DNA of 64,000 bases from Saposhnikovia divaricata (taxonomy: Eukaryota > Streptophyta > Magnoliopsida > Apiales > Apiaceae), in contig CM071601.1 of the NCBI GenBank assembly GCA_036435485.1, positions 182,371,939 through 182,435,938 on the forward strand, given 5' to 3'. The position numbers and the translations under genes are program-made. Below, piece by piece: positions 1 through 10,689 of the stretch. The notes below the pieces were generated by a model. The model saw only the letters and a program-made list of their open reading frames with translations, did not search any database and was not told where the DNA came from. Position 1 is the stretch's first letter; each line of letters begins with the position of its first letter.

Positions 1-133
1 TAATGCTAAAGATGGAATCGTTCCAAAAATGATGAATAAGTGGCCAGTTCTTCGTACCTATTAGCTGCTTCCTGTCTCAGTAGACGATCAATTCCCCTCA
101 AACTTTCAATGCACTCCATGTTTCCGCCCACCT
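1..133 (-). CDS. Exon-like fragment, possible terminal exon of an unidentified gene
   Basis: On the minus strand an acceptor-like ATATTGCTTAG is followed by an open frame of 41 codons ending in TAG near position 6. The peptide is hydrophilic and helix-like (ESLRGIDRLLRQEAANRYEE is part of it). I do not recognise the family. The rest of the gene would lie to the right on the minus strand, but I found no convincing partner exon there. The frame and the splice site are inferred by eye, so this is tentative. Confidence 0.25.
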
Positions 134-254
134 AAGCAATATGGGTAGTTAAACAAAATATTAGATACTGAACACAACAACACATTGATGCTAGGATAGA
201 TAAATTTAAATTGGATTAAAATTTGTAACAGACTTATTTCTCATTGCCATATAA

Positions 255-1560
255 AAAATATCATGTCAGAATAATGCCCATCAAGGCATATCTTACCCAT
301 TATATTTGCTTTGATCTTTGTCTAGAAAGCTCACTCCACAGCTTCAAATTTCATCAATCATTCCTAGTTGTTTTTAAGACGGAGCATCTTAATTCGCGAG
401 GCCTAATTCAATCCCATATCAAGGGGGCTCATGAGAACATGTCTCACGAACCGCATAGAAGTCAAATTGAATTTGAGGGCTAGTGTGTGGCTAAGTAAAC
501 CTCAAATCGACATGGCCCTCATAACTTTATTCCTGAACCCAAACATTATACTGTAGTCCTCCTAGTACCAAAACTACTCCTAGTCTTATACTTGTTTTAA
601 CACTAAACCAACATACAATCTTTATTAAAATCCCTAGTTCAGGAATACAAACATTACTAATTATTCTCAATAGTTCAGGCAATTTATCAAACAAGTTCCC
701 TGCATCACCCCAAGAGACAGCTCCAACATTAACAATTGGATACTCCATAGTAGCTAGATTTAGTAAGTTTCTATATGGTTTCTGAGAAAAAGAAATGACC
801 CTGTGACCTTTCTAAACTTTGTTTGAGAGTGAAGCGTTGGAAACTGAGTTCAATAGAAGGAAATATGATGCCAAGAATAAGACATGGAAGAATGAGAATC
901 TGGAATTTGAGAAACAAACATCACATTGTCATAAACTGATAGAAAATTGAGTACAAACTAGGGAATTTATAATTTATGAGTACCAAACAAGGATTACACA
1001 GATGAATAAGCCCATGATGTACGCCCTTTCTTATGCCAATCAAGGCATACCTTTCCCGTTATTTTCACTTGATCTTTGTCAAGAAAGATCTCTTCACAGT
1101 TTCATATTTGTGAGGCATAATTCAATCCCTTAAGGAGGGAGCTGAGTGAGAACCTGTCTTATGAATCTCATAGGATTTATACAGACTCTGAGGGGTAGTG
1201 TGTGGCAAATTAAACCTCAAATCGACTTGTCCCTCAACCTCAAACCTCGGCCAAATTAGCTCTTGCATTTTCTCAAACACCTTGCATGCAAGACCCAACA
1301 AGACATCTCCCAGCATAAACAACAACTGAATACCTCCATAGTAGCTAGACTTGGTTAGTTTGGACATGGTTTCTAAGTGAAAAATACGGCCCTGTGAATT
1401 TTCTTTGTTTGATAGTGGAGTATTGGAAATTGGGTTTAATAAAAGCAAAATTGATGCAAAGAAAATCTTAAAGAATGAGAATGTGGATGTTGAGGAGCAA
1501 ACATCACCCATTTTCATTTTCAGATAGGGATCAAATGATAGATTAATTTGATTACAATTT
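255..1560. repeat. Diverged direct duplication, about 255-960 and 1015-1560
   Basis: Two blocks share an ordered series of matching stretches: AATCAAGGCATA-like starts, TTGATCTTTGTC, GAGGC(C/A)TAATTCAATCCC, TAGTGTGTGGC, AAACCTCAAATCGAC, CATAGTAGCTAGA and AACAAACATCAC. The second block holds a 131-codon minus-strand open frame (1122-1517) rich in hydrophobic residues near its start. The first block holds only a 73-codon remnant (527-748). They could be decayed copies of an unidentified minus-strand gene, but no known domain is visible and neither frame is long enough to call a gene. Confidence 0.5.
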
Positions 1561-2520
1561 TGGGGAATTAGGGTTGATCAATCGTAAGCAAAAATGGGAA
1601 TCAAGAAGAGAGACTTTAAAAGTCTATTTTACCCCCTCTCTTTCTTTTATTTTTTGTCACTAATTACTTGTATTTCTAGATTATGCTCTCATTAAAATTA
1701 CTTTTAACTAATTACTTGTATTTCTAGATTATGCTCTCATTAAAATTTCAATTAAAACTTCAAAATACTAACGCCAACAGAACGGAGCTAGTACAAAGTA
1801 GGGGAATCAGGGTTTATCAATACCATGGCAAAATGGATAAATCAACAAGAAACACATACTTAGCAAAAAAAAAAAAAACCACATGTCTATTTTACCCTCT
1901 CACTATTTCTAGATCAAAATATCATTGCAGAGGGAGAAAGAGGGAGTTACGTTGTAGCTTTCCGTGGGAGCAGTTCTGAGCCTTCTTCTATGGTCGTCCG
2001 TTTCCATGCTAAAAAACTACACACATTCAACCAGCCAAAGCAAATCATGAAAAAAATATGGTATTCAAGTAAAATGTAGATGCTTAGATTGTAGATATAC
2101 CCACCCACAAACACACACACACACAAAAACACACACACAAGCAGAAACAAACTAGATCTTCAAACAAACACACACACACAGTTTTACACACGCACACACA
2201 TAATCAGAGAATGAGTTAAGAGAGAGAAGAGTGAGCTTAGAGAGAGAAAGAGAGAAGGAGGTTAGAGAGAGGAGAAGGAGTTTAGGGAGAAAGAGAGAGT
2301 GAGTTTTGGAGAGAGAACCTCAGGTGAAATGAATCGAAGAGATCAGGTGCACCGTTTGTGCTTAGTTTGTTTTGTGCGCGCGGCTTTGCCTATCTGTATA
2401 AACAATGTCCGACCTAAAAGTTGTGAGGGTTGTTGTGGGGTCCTGGTGGTAAACAAATACTGGCCGGGAAGAAATGAATCACATAGCGACGTATAAGTAT
2501 TTTGTAGTATAATTTTTAGG
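1561..2520. other. Intergenic, low-complexity DNA
   Basis: No gene is recognised. A 45-bp direct duplication (the segment ATTACTTGTATTTCTAGATT and following bases, at about 1663 and 1709) is present. A diverged copy of 1557-1640 recurs at 1797-1905. CA-rich microsatellite occupies 2108-2193 and GA-rich sequence 2218-2315. Short open frames here are low-complexity. Confidence 0.6.
2108..2200. repeat. CA-type microsatellite
   Basis: Several interrupted (CA)n runs are visible between 2108 and 2200. They are followed by a GAGA-rich purine tract at 2218-2315. Confidence 0.8.
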
Positions 2521-3564
2521 ACAACTTCTTAGATTTTCTTATAAGAAAGGTGGAGGAAAATGTTACAGTGTGCTCATGTACCAGTACTACCCACAAGGTG
2601 GTTATTTTTGTTACTTACATAATTGTTATTTTCAGAAGAATTAAATTGATAGTTTGAGTCTCATTAATTGTATAATTGTTGATCAGTTAAACAAAAAAAA
2701 ATATCCTTTAAATATTCTCAACTAAGATTCGATGTCATGGAAGTTCTTTTAAATATTTGAAATAAATTATCATAACATTCGTCTGTCCTTTTTTAAAATA
2801 TATAGGATGATGTGTCCGTCATTTCGAATGTAAGCTATAAAATGAGGTTTTTGAAATACAAATTTTTATTATATTTTATTTACTTTTTTGATTTGATATT
2901 ATTCTTTTTGTCCTACGATCGAGGACTGAGATAATTTAGAGTGGAAAGGAATTTTGGATAGATCTTGATCAATGAGCCTGACTTGTTATTCGTGTACAAT
3001 CGATCTCGATTATCATAACATTCTAACATCAACAATTGGTACGGTTGTCCTTTTTTAAGATATATAGGGTGGTGTGTTCGTCATTTCGAATGTAAGCTGT
3101 AAAATGATATTTTTGAAATACAAATTCTTATCATATTATATTTTTTTGATTTGATATGCATTTTCAATCAGGTACATTATCATTCTTTTTGTCCTATATA
3201 TGTAGACTGAAATACATTAGAATGGACAGGAATTTTGGATCAATGAGCTTGGCTTGTTATTCGTGTTCAATCGATCTTAATTAATCTTTTGTACATGTAC
3301 ATGAATTTTTCATATGGCGCTTATGGAAACTGGAATAATTTAATCTAATTAAGAGACCAATAAGCTGCAGAGGAGGTAAAGTGAGCCGAGAGGCGCACAT
3401 AAATCTTCAAATATCAAATTGCCCGTGTATATTGCTGTGTCATCTGACAATATACTACACGAAATTGTTAAAATTTGTTACTATGCAATCATGTATCTTT
3501 CTTTTTATGATCATTACAATTTACCTAACAAATGTTAAAGGTTCGATATTTGGCATAAGTATTA

Positions 3565-3785
3565 CTTCCTCCATTTCATAATATTTTTTTACTTTTGACT
3601 TGCATTGATGGGATAATTACATAAGTTACTTTGTGAATATTTTTTGTTGAATAAAAAATTTGATATTTAATTTTTATTCATAAAAAAGAAAATTTAAAAC
3701 ATAATTTATCTACCTATTCCTTCAATACACTTTAAAATGTTTATGTAAAAATCAAAAATGCGAAATTATTATGAAACGGAGATTG
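3565..3785. mobile_element. Stowaway-like MITE
   Basis: The left end CTTCCTCCATTTCATAATA and the inverted right end (CAATCTCCGTTTCATAATA read on the minus strand) match at about 15 of 19 positions. The element is flanked by TA on both sides (3563-3564 and 3786-3787), as expected for a Tc1/mariner-type TA target. It is 221 bp long, AT-rich and has no coding capacity. The CTCC(C/G)TTTCATAAT terminus is the usual plant Stowaway form. Confidence 0.75.
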
Positions 3786-4036
3786 TAATATAATTGTATA
3801 TTTATTATAAGAAAACTTATCAATTATGTAACGATACATAAGAATTTTATATAACTTTTAGGACAACTGCTTAGATTTTTTAGCATGTTTTTTCTTAATT
3901 TAGCGTTGTACTTTTTTTTTTTTAATTAGCAAATACATTATTGATTACTAAATAAAATCGTAAAGTTCTCGAACTTCGCTAAATCGGATATTACAAATAT
4001 TAAGACCAAAATCTTCCAAAAAGAAACAAATGAAGA

Positions 4037-4288
4037 GCGTGTTTGGGTAGCTTAAAGCTACCACAATCCACTTTAAATGGCTGTAAAATTTAAGTATTTT
4101 TGAGGTACTTTTTTTAATTTTTTTTTCATCTCAATTTTTATACATTTAAGTCAACTTTTAACTCATATACTATTTTTTTTACATATATTTGTATTTATAC
4201 TTTTATATCATATTTCAAAACTATAAATTTCATTTTTTTTGGTCAACTTTAAAAAAAAAATTAAATCAATTTAACCAAACAAATACAC
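4037..4288. mobile_element. Possible MITE with imperfect GTTTGG termini
   Basis: The segment begins GCGTGTTTGGGTAGC and ends AACCAAACAAATACAC, an imperfect inverted pair around a TTTGG core. The interior is AT-rich and non-coding. The target duplication is not clear, so the class is unresolved. Confidence 0.35.
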
Positions 4289-4589
4289 ATAACGTCAATT
4301 TAAATAAAATTATATTAATGTGTTTTGTTTTTAGTTCATTGCCATTTTAGGAATATTGGATTATGATTTTAATTATAAACATACAACTTTGTTAGAGTTT
4401 TGGGAATTGGAGTTATATATTCATTACTAGATATTCTACTTTATTAGATTCGATATTATACTATTTATAAGTTGCAACCACGTATTTTACTATTTTAGGT
4501 TGGTGTTTAAGAGCTAAGGACCTACCTTTAGGTTAGGGTTAGGGTTTACAATAACAAATCTTGTCAGCAAAAAAAAAAAAACATGTTAA

Positions 4590-4985
4590 ATATGCTCATT
4601 TCGAACCCTGCTCGGCATTATATCATATGTAACGAGTAACATTTAACTATTTTCACTAACGATTTGAGTTGTTCTGATTAAGAATTGAATTAATTATTTT
4701 GAATGAAATAATTTGATAAATAATTGTTTATATTTTAATTATACACATAAAAATTATCTAATTGAAAAATTCGTGTAAACAATTTTTATAAAAATAATGA
4801 ATTGACTATTTTAATCCTCTAATCATCAAATTAACAACAATATTATAAAATTTACTTATTTTAATTTAATTAAATACTCTAATTTTTCTCAAATTTCTAA
4901 TTTTAATTTTCTTTGACTCAATGATCCTACATTTTAGATTCGAAATCAATCATAAAGGTTTTCTTAAATGGTTGAAAAATCCATA
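4590..4985. other. AT-rich intergenic DNA
   Basis: No gene, element end or RNA signature is seen. The sequence is AT-rich with short homopolymer runs. Confidence 0.6.
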
Positions 4986-5789
4986 CGGGATGTGTCCCGT
5001 CGTTTCCAACGTAAACTGTAAACTACTGCTTTATGCAGTACTATTTGATAAGAGTTCTTGGAAATACAAAATCTTATTATACTATTATATTGTTTTGATT
5101 TGCACTTTTCAATCATATGTAATGTCATTCTTTTTGCCCTATCAAGTGTGTAAGGAAATTTGGAATAGTCGTTGACCTATGAACCTAGCTTTGTTATTCG
5201 TGTACAAGCAATCTTTGAAAAGTATAATTATTATTTTTTGAACCGGTATAAATCATTGAGGTAGATTAATTGGGTAATGGAGAATTAATTGAAAAAATTA
5301 ATGGGAGTATTAATCGAATATTATAATAATATTTAATATATTAGTTTAATTTACAATTAAACATGTCATTTTAAATAAATTAATCGGATTTTAAAAATCG
5401 AATCGATTGATTACTTTATAGAAGATTAATCGGAGATTAATCGATTGAATAGGGAATTTTTTGAACCATGATCCCTACAAGGCTTTTTTTTTTGCTAATT
5501 AAAATAATCATTTTTTTTCAATCTCTAAAGTTTTCTTACTTTGGCATTGTACTTTTTTCTTTTGAATTAGCAGATACAGTATTGATGACTAAATAAATTC
5601 GTAATTCCGGAACTCCGCTAAATCGGATATGTAAATATTGAGACTAAAATTTACCAAACAAACTAAAAATTTAGGATACTGTATCACATGGTTTAATTTA
5701 GGAGTAACTACTATTAACTGTTATTACGCACTTCTATCAACGGCCATGCAGAAAAATGTACAAGTACTTAATTAGCTGGTATCTGGCAT

Positions 5790-6124
5790 GTAGATAGCTG
5801 GAATGGCGTTACTCTAACCATAGATTATGCAGCTGAGGCTTCTGAACACTGGGTTCGGAATTTGTTCGAGGGTTGGAGGGAAGAGCAGGTGGGAGCGAGC
5901 TGTTGGCAAGAAGCCATTTCTTGGACAAAATCTCTAAAGCACAATTATCAAGTGCTATCAGTTCAATTATCGGTCTGCGAATCGTGTGGTTTTTTGCTTG
6001 CAAATGCTGCATATATTCTATGTCAGACTATGGAGAGTGGTCTGTCACTCCTCCTAATTTTAGTAATCATGTATTTTATAATTTTTAAGTAATGCAAGTA
6101 CGTTTTATTCAAAAAAAAAAAAAA
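5790..6124 (+). mobile_element. 5'-truncated LINE 3' end (plus strand) with poly-A
   Basis: The segment carries the C-terminal end of a plant LINE RNase H region. The frame gives YSMSDYGEWSVTPPNF before a stop near 6088, matching YSMSDIGEWFVIPPDF of the minus-strand LINE at 7.0 kb. Upstream, the SANRV motif is readable only after frame changes, so the copy is dead. The 3' tail AAGTAATGCAAGTACG TTTTATTC followed by a run of 14 A is shared with the other copy. It lies inside the right half of the segmental duplication, so it inserted after that duplication or was lost from the other half. Confidence 0.8.
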
Positions 6125-6639
6125 CTTCATAATGCACTTACTATTTTCATGGCTTCATCTATATGAGCTCATCATAAATTTGTACTCTTTTTCACTTACT
6201 GTTTATGTTGGTTTTGGTAGATATTTATGGATTGACGATTTGCCGGTTAGATTTGAGTAGCTAACTTAGTGTATAGGGTTAAATTTCAGGGACTCGAAAA
6301 TAAAATTATACTAATCCATGTGCTTTGTATTTAGTTCATTACTATTTTAGGAATATTGGATTTATGGTTTTAATTATAAACTCAACTTTGTTAACAGTTT
6401 TGGGAATTGGATTTATATATTCCATAGGTATTCTACCAGATTTTAGATTCGAAATTATACTATTTATAGGATGCAACTACCTATTTTACTATTCTAGGTT
6501 GGTGTTTCAGAGCTAAGGGCCTACGTTTAGCTAGGTTAGGGGTAGAGTGCAGATGACAAGTGGATATGCATGTGTAACAATGGGCATGTTTGGCCCTCCA
6601 ACAAGTTATATATTCAAAAAAAAAAAAAAAAAAATTCAA

Positions 6640-6965
6640 ATTTACATACATTTTTTTAGAAAAAAAATGTGTATGGAAAATTTAATATTTGTTATTTTAC
6701 AAAAAGAATTTACTTATTTAAAAAAAGAATATATTAACATACTCTTTTTCAATTTAAAGAACTTATTTCTGAAAAATAAAATTTCTCAAATGGGACAATA
6801 ATTGTGATGGAGAAAGGTAGGCCATGAAATTTTAATCATGTATAATATGCGCCAAAATGAAATCTTGTGGTGAAAATATATTTTGAAATTTATTATATAA
6901 TATAGTTTTTTGAAAGAATTAACACATTATTTTTTAACTTTAAAATTCAATAATAAAAATGAACT
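6640..6965. other. AT-rich intergenic DNA
   Basis: No gene is recognised. The region is A/T homopolymer-rich and lies between an A-run and the poly-A tail of the next LINE. Confidence 0.6.
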
Positions 6966-8123
6966 CATTTTTTTTTTGAATAAAACGCACTTGCATTACT
7001 TAATTGTTATCAACCTCCAATACATGTGAAATAAAATCAGGTGGAATGACAAACCATTCCCCTATATCTGACATAGAATAAGTAGCTTTGGCTAACTCGT
7101 GCGCTACTCTATTCGCAGATCTAAAAGCAAACTGAACTAGCACCGGATTTATGTGCTTTAGCAAATGAACACAATCTAACATAATTGTGCCAAAAAACGC
7201 CTCACCTGGAGACCCGTTACATGCCGTCACAAGACATTTGGAATCCGTTTCAAACACACATTGTTTAAACTTATGCTTGATGACCCAAGATAGAGGTTCT
7301 TTCATGCCAATTGCTTCCGCTTCTCTCGGACTCCAAGCTCCTTGAATCTTACAGCACCGAGCCCCTACAAAACAGCCACGGTAGTCTCTAATAACACACA
7401 CCCCACGCCAATGCTCCCATCCTGAAAAACCGCGGCATCCGTATTAATCTTTAGCCACCCCTCGGCTGGTTTTCTCTATACCCTATCTCCTTGCTCATTC
7501 TGTACCCTTTTACTCATCACACTGGCCTGTGCTTCTCTCTAGTCACGAAGCAATCCATGAGCTGCTGCCTTTACCCCGTAGCTAGAGCCATTAACCTTAT
7601 CCCATACCCACTTATTTCGTCTGTTCCATAAGCTCCAGCTGATCATCCCTACCTGAACACATTGCTCTCTTGTACATCCCTCAAAAACTGTTAACAGCAC
7701 TTGAAAAGCTGTTTCATACTGCACTGAGTATATGACCTGCTGCAAACCTGCTGTATACCAAACTATCCTGGCAAAGTCACACGAGAACAGAACATGTTCA
7801 TCTGTTTCCACTGCACTATGACACCAGGGACACCGATCATTAACAACAATAGACTTTATTGCCAATGCACGAGCTGTAGGAAGACAACCTCTATTCACTC
7901 TCCAAATAAAATTCGTTACCTTACCTGGCAATTTTAACGACCACAACTTATTCCAGAAAACACGATGTGAACTGTCACCCTCACCCTGAATCCATCTATA
8001 ACAACTTTTAACCGAAAACTCTCCTCTGTCATCAAATTGCCAAAACCACGAGTACCGCTTTTCAACTATAGGAATTGGAATGCGTTGAATTAGCTCCACA
8101 TCACGATCATTACATATATCCAT
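6966..8123 (-). mobile_element. 5'-truncated LINE (L1-type) 3' region
   Basis: Read on the minus strand, the element ends in AAGTAATGCAAGTGCG TTTTATTC and a short A-run (T-run at 6968-6977 on the + strand). It encodes the zinc-finger region that follows the reverse transcriptase and then an RNase H domain, as in plant L1-type retrotransposons. The reverse transcriptase itself is absent. The 5' limit coincides with the CACTA terminus at 8124, so either the CACTA element inserted into the LINE or the LINE was already truncated there. Confidence 0.85.
7000..7480 (-). pseudogene. LINE RNase H domain, frameshifted
   Basis: Reverse-transcriptase-like (RNase H-fold) domain that removes RNA from RNA/DNA hybrids during retrotransposition. 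Visible motifs in order are WLKINTDAAV (first catalytic Asp), SPREAEAIGM (Glu), FETDSK (Asp) and RSANRVAHELAKA. It ends with SMSDIGEWFVIPPDF before the stop at 7000. The first motif is in a different frame from the rest. One extra nucleotide in the GGGGTGTGTG stretch near 7400 breaks the domain. The same C-terminal sequence recurs on the + strand at about 6 kb. Confidence 0.8.
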
Positions 8124-8126
8124 CAC
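7539..8126 (-). pseudogene. LINE reverse-transcriptase zinc-binding region (zf-RVT), partial
   Basis: The open frame of 195 codons matches the zinc-binding domain found downstream of plant LINE reverse transcriptases. Motifs seen are GEFSVKSCYRWIQ, WNKLWSLKLPGKVTNFIWR, and the Cys/His cluster CPWCHSAVETDEHVLFSC. The catalytic reverse transcriptase upstream is missing because the homology stops at the CACTA end. A stop at 7539 separates it from the RNase H domain, which would be continuous in an active element. Confidence 0.85.
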
Positions 8127-8147
8127 TACTGGAAATACCCCCTACAA

Positions 8148-8830
8148 CATCGGTTTTTGACTGATGTTAAAAGTCTGTCAGAACCGATGTCTTTGTCGGT
8201 GTAGATAAAGGGGGTACCTTTAACATCGGTCATAAACCGATGTTAAAGATGCCTATAAACATCGGTTCCTCAGAAGAAACTGATGTTTATCCTACTGTTT
8301 AACATCGGTTTATAAATAAGAAATGATGTTTAATACAGGTTTAGACATCAGTAATCGTAAAAAAATTGATGTCTTTGCCTCATATTTAAAGTAATATTGA
8401 AGTAGTACAATTTAAAAATTGGTATATGAGGAGGCTTAGGTCAATATAAACATACCACACATAAAAGAAAATTAATCATAGACATCAGATTTTAACAAAT
8501 AACGGATGTCTTTCCTCTTGTTTAACATCAGTTTTGATAGGAGAACCGATGTTGAATTATAGATTAGACATCAGCTAAATTAAGGAAGTGATGTTTAATA
8601 CAATCTTTAACATCAGTTTTTGTAATTTAATTGATGTTTAATATTTCCTTTAACATCCGTTCTTCTTATAAAACAGATGCTTATCCTATTGTTTAACATC
8701 GGTTTATAACTCAATGCCTGATGTGCTTTGGTCATTTAGACATCCATTTTCTAGTAAAACAATTGTTCATTTAGACTTTTAACATCAGTTTTAGAGTGAC
8801 CAAAAATTGAATGTGATGTTAAAATTTAAT
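8148..8830. repeat. CACTA subterminal repeat cluster
   Basis: More than a dozen copies of a motif close to ACATCGGTTT or its complement occur in direct and inverted pairs, for example AACATCGGTTTATAA at about 8300 and at 8695. In En/Spm elements such clusters bind the transposon-encoded DNA-binding protein. Several copies here have drifted to ACATCAGTTT. Confidence 0.75.
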
Positions 8831-9130
8831 ACATTTTGTCAGTAACCTGCTGATTTAGTGCACTAGCCAAGAAAATGAATCCAAAAACAAACCATTCAAC
8901 ATTGAACATTCAACAAATTAAAACCATCCAGGTCATACATTCAACATACATACCATCCACCTCCAACAAAAACCAAAAGTAACCACCAACAAAATCCAAA
9001 TCCAACCTCCAACACAAACCAATCCTCCTAGCTAACATCCACGGACTAATTACCAAACTTCTAAAGTATTCATAATAACATCAAAAGTATCACATACGTA
9101 CGAAGGGATTCAAAAAGTAAATAAAGTGCA

Positions 9131-9631
9131 CTAAAAAGAGAGAAGATCAGTGAAGGCAGTATCGCTAACACCAAACCTAGCTTTCCAATTATGTAGTATT
9201 AACATTGACTCTAACTTGTTGCACTCACTACCCTTGTACAGAGGTTGTTCAGCATCAGCCACAAACCTCTTGAAGTCATAGGATTCATAGTCACCAGAAT
9301 TATAAGCCGCTTCACAAACATCAATGGTTTCAGATGGAGCAAATTCATCCTTAGGATGAAATGCACTATTAGCCGATGACCTAACACTTTTAGAACATTG
9401 TTCTCCATGCCAAATCCAATCACTATACCCCAAACACCAACCGTTTTCATATAAATGACCCCTGATTACTTTTACATTAAATTGTCTAAAATTAACGCAT
9501 TTTGTACAAGGGCAAGGTATCTTCTTAGGATCAGTTGCATTTTCTTCTGCAAATATCAAGAAACTCTCGACCCCTATTTCGTATTCTAAAGAATCCCTAT
9601 CCTTCGAAATCCATGACTTGTCCATATTCAT
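9131..9631 (-). pseudogene. CACTA transposase N-terminal domain fragment
   Basis: The 166-codon open frame starts MNMDKSWISKDRDSLEYE and continues with PCPCTKCVNFR and HLYENGWCLGYSDWIWHGE. This is the transposase-associated domain at the N-terminus of plant CACTA transposases. The end, NWKARFGVSDTAFTDLLSF, corresponds to the stretch just before the TNP2-type core. The frame then runs out and no core domain follows, so the protein is truncated. The ATG-MDKSW start agrees with the family. Confidence 0.85.
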
Positions 9632-9659
9632 AAGACGACAAGCTACCTACAATATAAAT

Positions 9660-10280
9660 CTAGTTAGATTTAATATGTATATAACTAAGTACTTTGCTAA
9701 GCTACATTCATAAGTTAGCAGATTCATAAGCTAGTGTAGATTATAATCTAAGGTTATATATCATTTTGATTTTAATATTGTAACTTATATATAGTTGTAG
9801 TATATATTGACATGAATATCATTACTTTTAAACTAATTCTAATAGGGTACCTCAACCAGCTGCTGAAGCATATAGTTTTCTACATTTCCAACTCTTCCAG
9901 ACATTTCTTATGGAATTAAAACAAAGCTAATAGTTGTAAACAAAGCTAACAGTTTATACATTTAAAAACAAGTAAGCAAAACACCAAAACCCCAAAAAAT
10001 AATCAAAACAAAGCTACACACACCCATCATAATAATCAAAATATATCTAGATGCTAACCTTTTTTAAAAAATGTATATCAAAAATATATTAAAGAAATAA
10101 TATTTTATTCATCACGTTGACATTCTATTTTATGGAATGCCAATTTGTGACATTGGCAACCCATACCACTTTACTTGACATACAATGACATTCCAACGAT
10201 TCCAATGTAATGTTAAGAAGAGTGTCATAGACATGACATATGTCATTAACACCATACCCTTAATTTGTTTTAATTATGGG
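9660..10280. other. Intergenic DNA
   Basis: No gene is recognised. The part from 10090 to 10265 has repeated GACAT/ATGTC motifs in both orientations, which may be the subterminal part of an unidentified transposon. Confidence 0.45.
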
Positions 10281-10282
10281 AG

Positions 10283-10680
10283 TTAAAACAAATTGTTGGA
10301 GGTCCATCATCTAAACCCCTTTTGGGCTTGTGCAAGAGGTTTATTCGGTTATTCAGAACGATCGAGGCCCATATACGAACAAAGGCCCATTTACTCCCAA
10401 CAGTTCCTGGCCCATTAGGGCGCACGATCTCCGTCAACAAATGGTTACCTCCACGATTATCTGCATGACAGGTGGTGAGAAACGAAGGGGGATTAATATA
10501 CATGTTCTATCATTTTCTTCATTGACTTAACATATTACACAAACACAAACTCTTTATGTTCACTCTCACCCACGAAGAATCGACTGACTTATTCTCACAC
10601 CGGAGGTGAATCTGGCGGCCAAACCCTCACTATACAAAGTTTCTAACCACTTGTCCTTCCCCCGTACTTGCACATAGTAA
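10283..10680 (+). mobile_element. Possible LTR fragment
   Basis: The segment starts near TGTTGGAGGTCCATC. It contains TTGACTTAACATATTACAC and ACTGACTTATTCTCACACCGGAGGTGAATCTGGCGG (quoted in pieces), a composition common in plant LTR retrotransposon long terminal repeats. No internal coding region, primer-binding site or second LTR was seen, so at most this is a solo or broken LTR. Confidence 0.3.
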
Positions 10681-10689
10681 TGAACCGAA

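Larger units (their letters stand above)
2775..6634 (+). repeat. Old collinear segmental duplication (about 3.0-4.58 and 4.98-6.63 kb)
   Basis: Three blocks recur in the same order. Block 1 (TTCGAATGTAAGCTGTAAA, GAAATACAAA, TTGTTATTCGTGTACAA) is found at about 2785-3010, 3040-3280 and 4985-5215. Block 2 (AGCAAATACA, GACTAAATAAA, CGCTAAATCGGATAT) is at about 3895-4025 and 5540-5660. Block 3 (TTTTAGGAATATTGGATT, TTTTGGGAATTGGA, TAGGTTGGTGTTT) is at about 4325-4540 and 6330-6540. Both long copies end in A-runs (4569-4581 and 6616-6634), which would fit a retroposed origin. The right copy was later split by a LINE 3' end at 5.79-6.12 kb. No coding gene is recognised inside. Confidence 0.65.
8124..9660 (-). 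mobile_element. CACTA (En/Spm-like) transposon, one end plus transposase fragment
   Basis: The left boundary starts CACTACTGGAAATACCCC, a typical CACTA terminus. It is followed by dense subterminal repeats of the type AACATCGGTT / AACCGATGTT in both orientations from about 8148 to 8830. A transposase N-terminus lies at 9131-9631 on the minus strand. The main catalytic transposase region that should sit between the two is absent, so this is an internally deleted, non-autonomous copy. The other terminus was not found with confidence. Confidence 0.8.

Noticed and set aside
2299..2496. Small gene in the GA-rich region
   Set aside because: The frame begins in a purine microsatellite leader, has no recognisable domain, and no splice or termination context supports it.
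4527..4549. Telomere repeat (TTTAGGG)n
   Set aside because: Only two or three irregular units are present, in ordinary AT-rich DNA.
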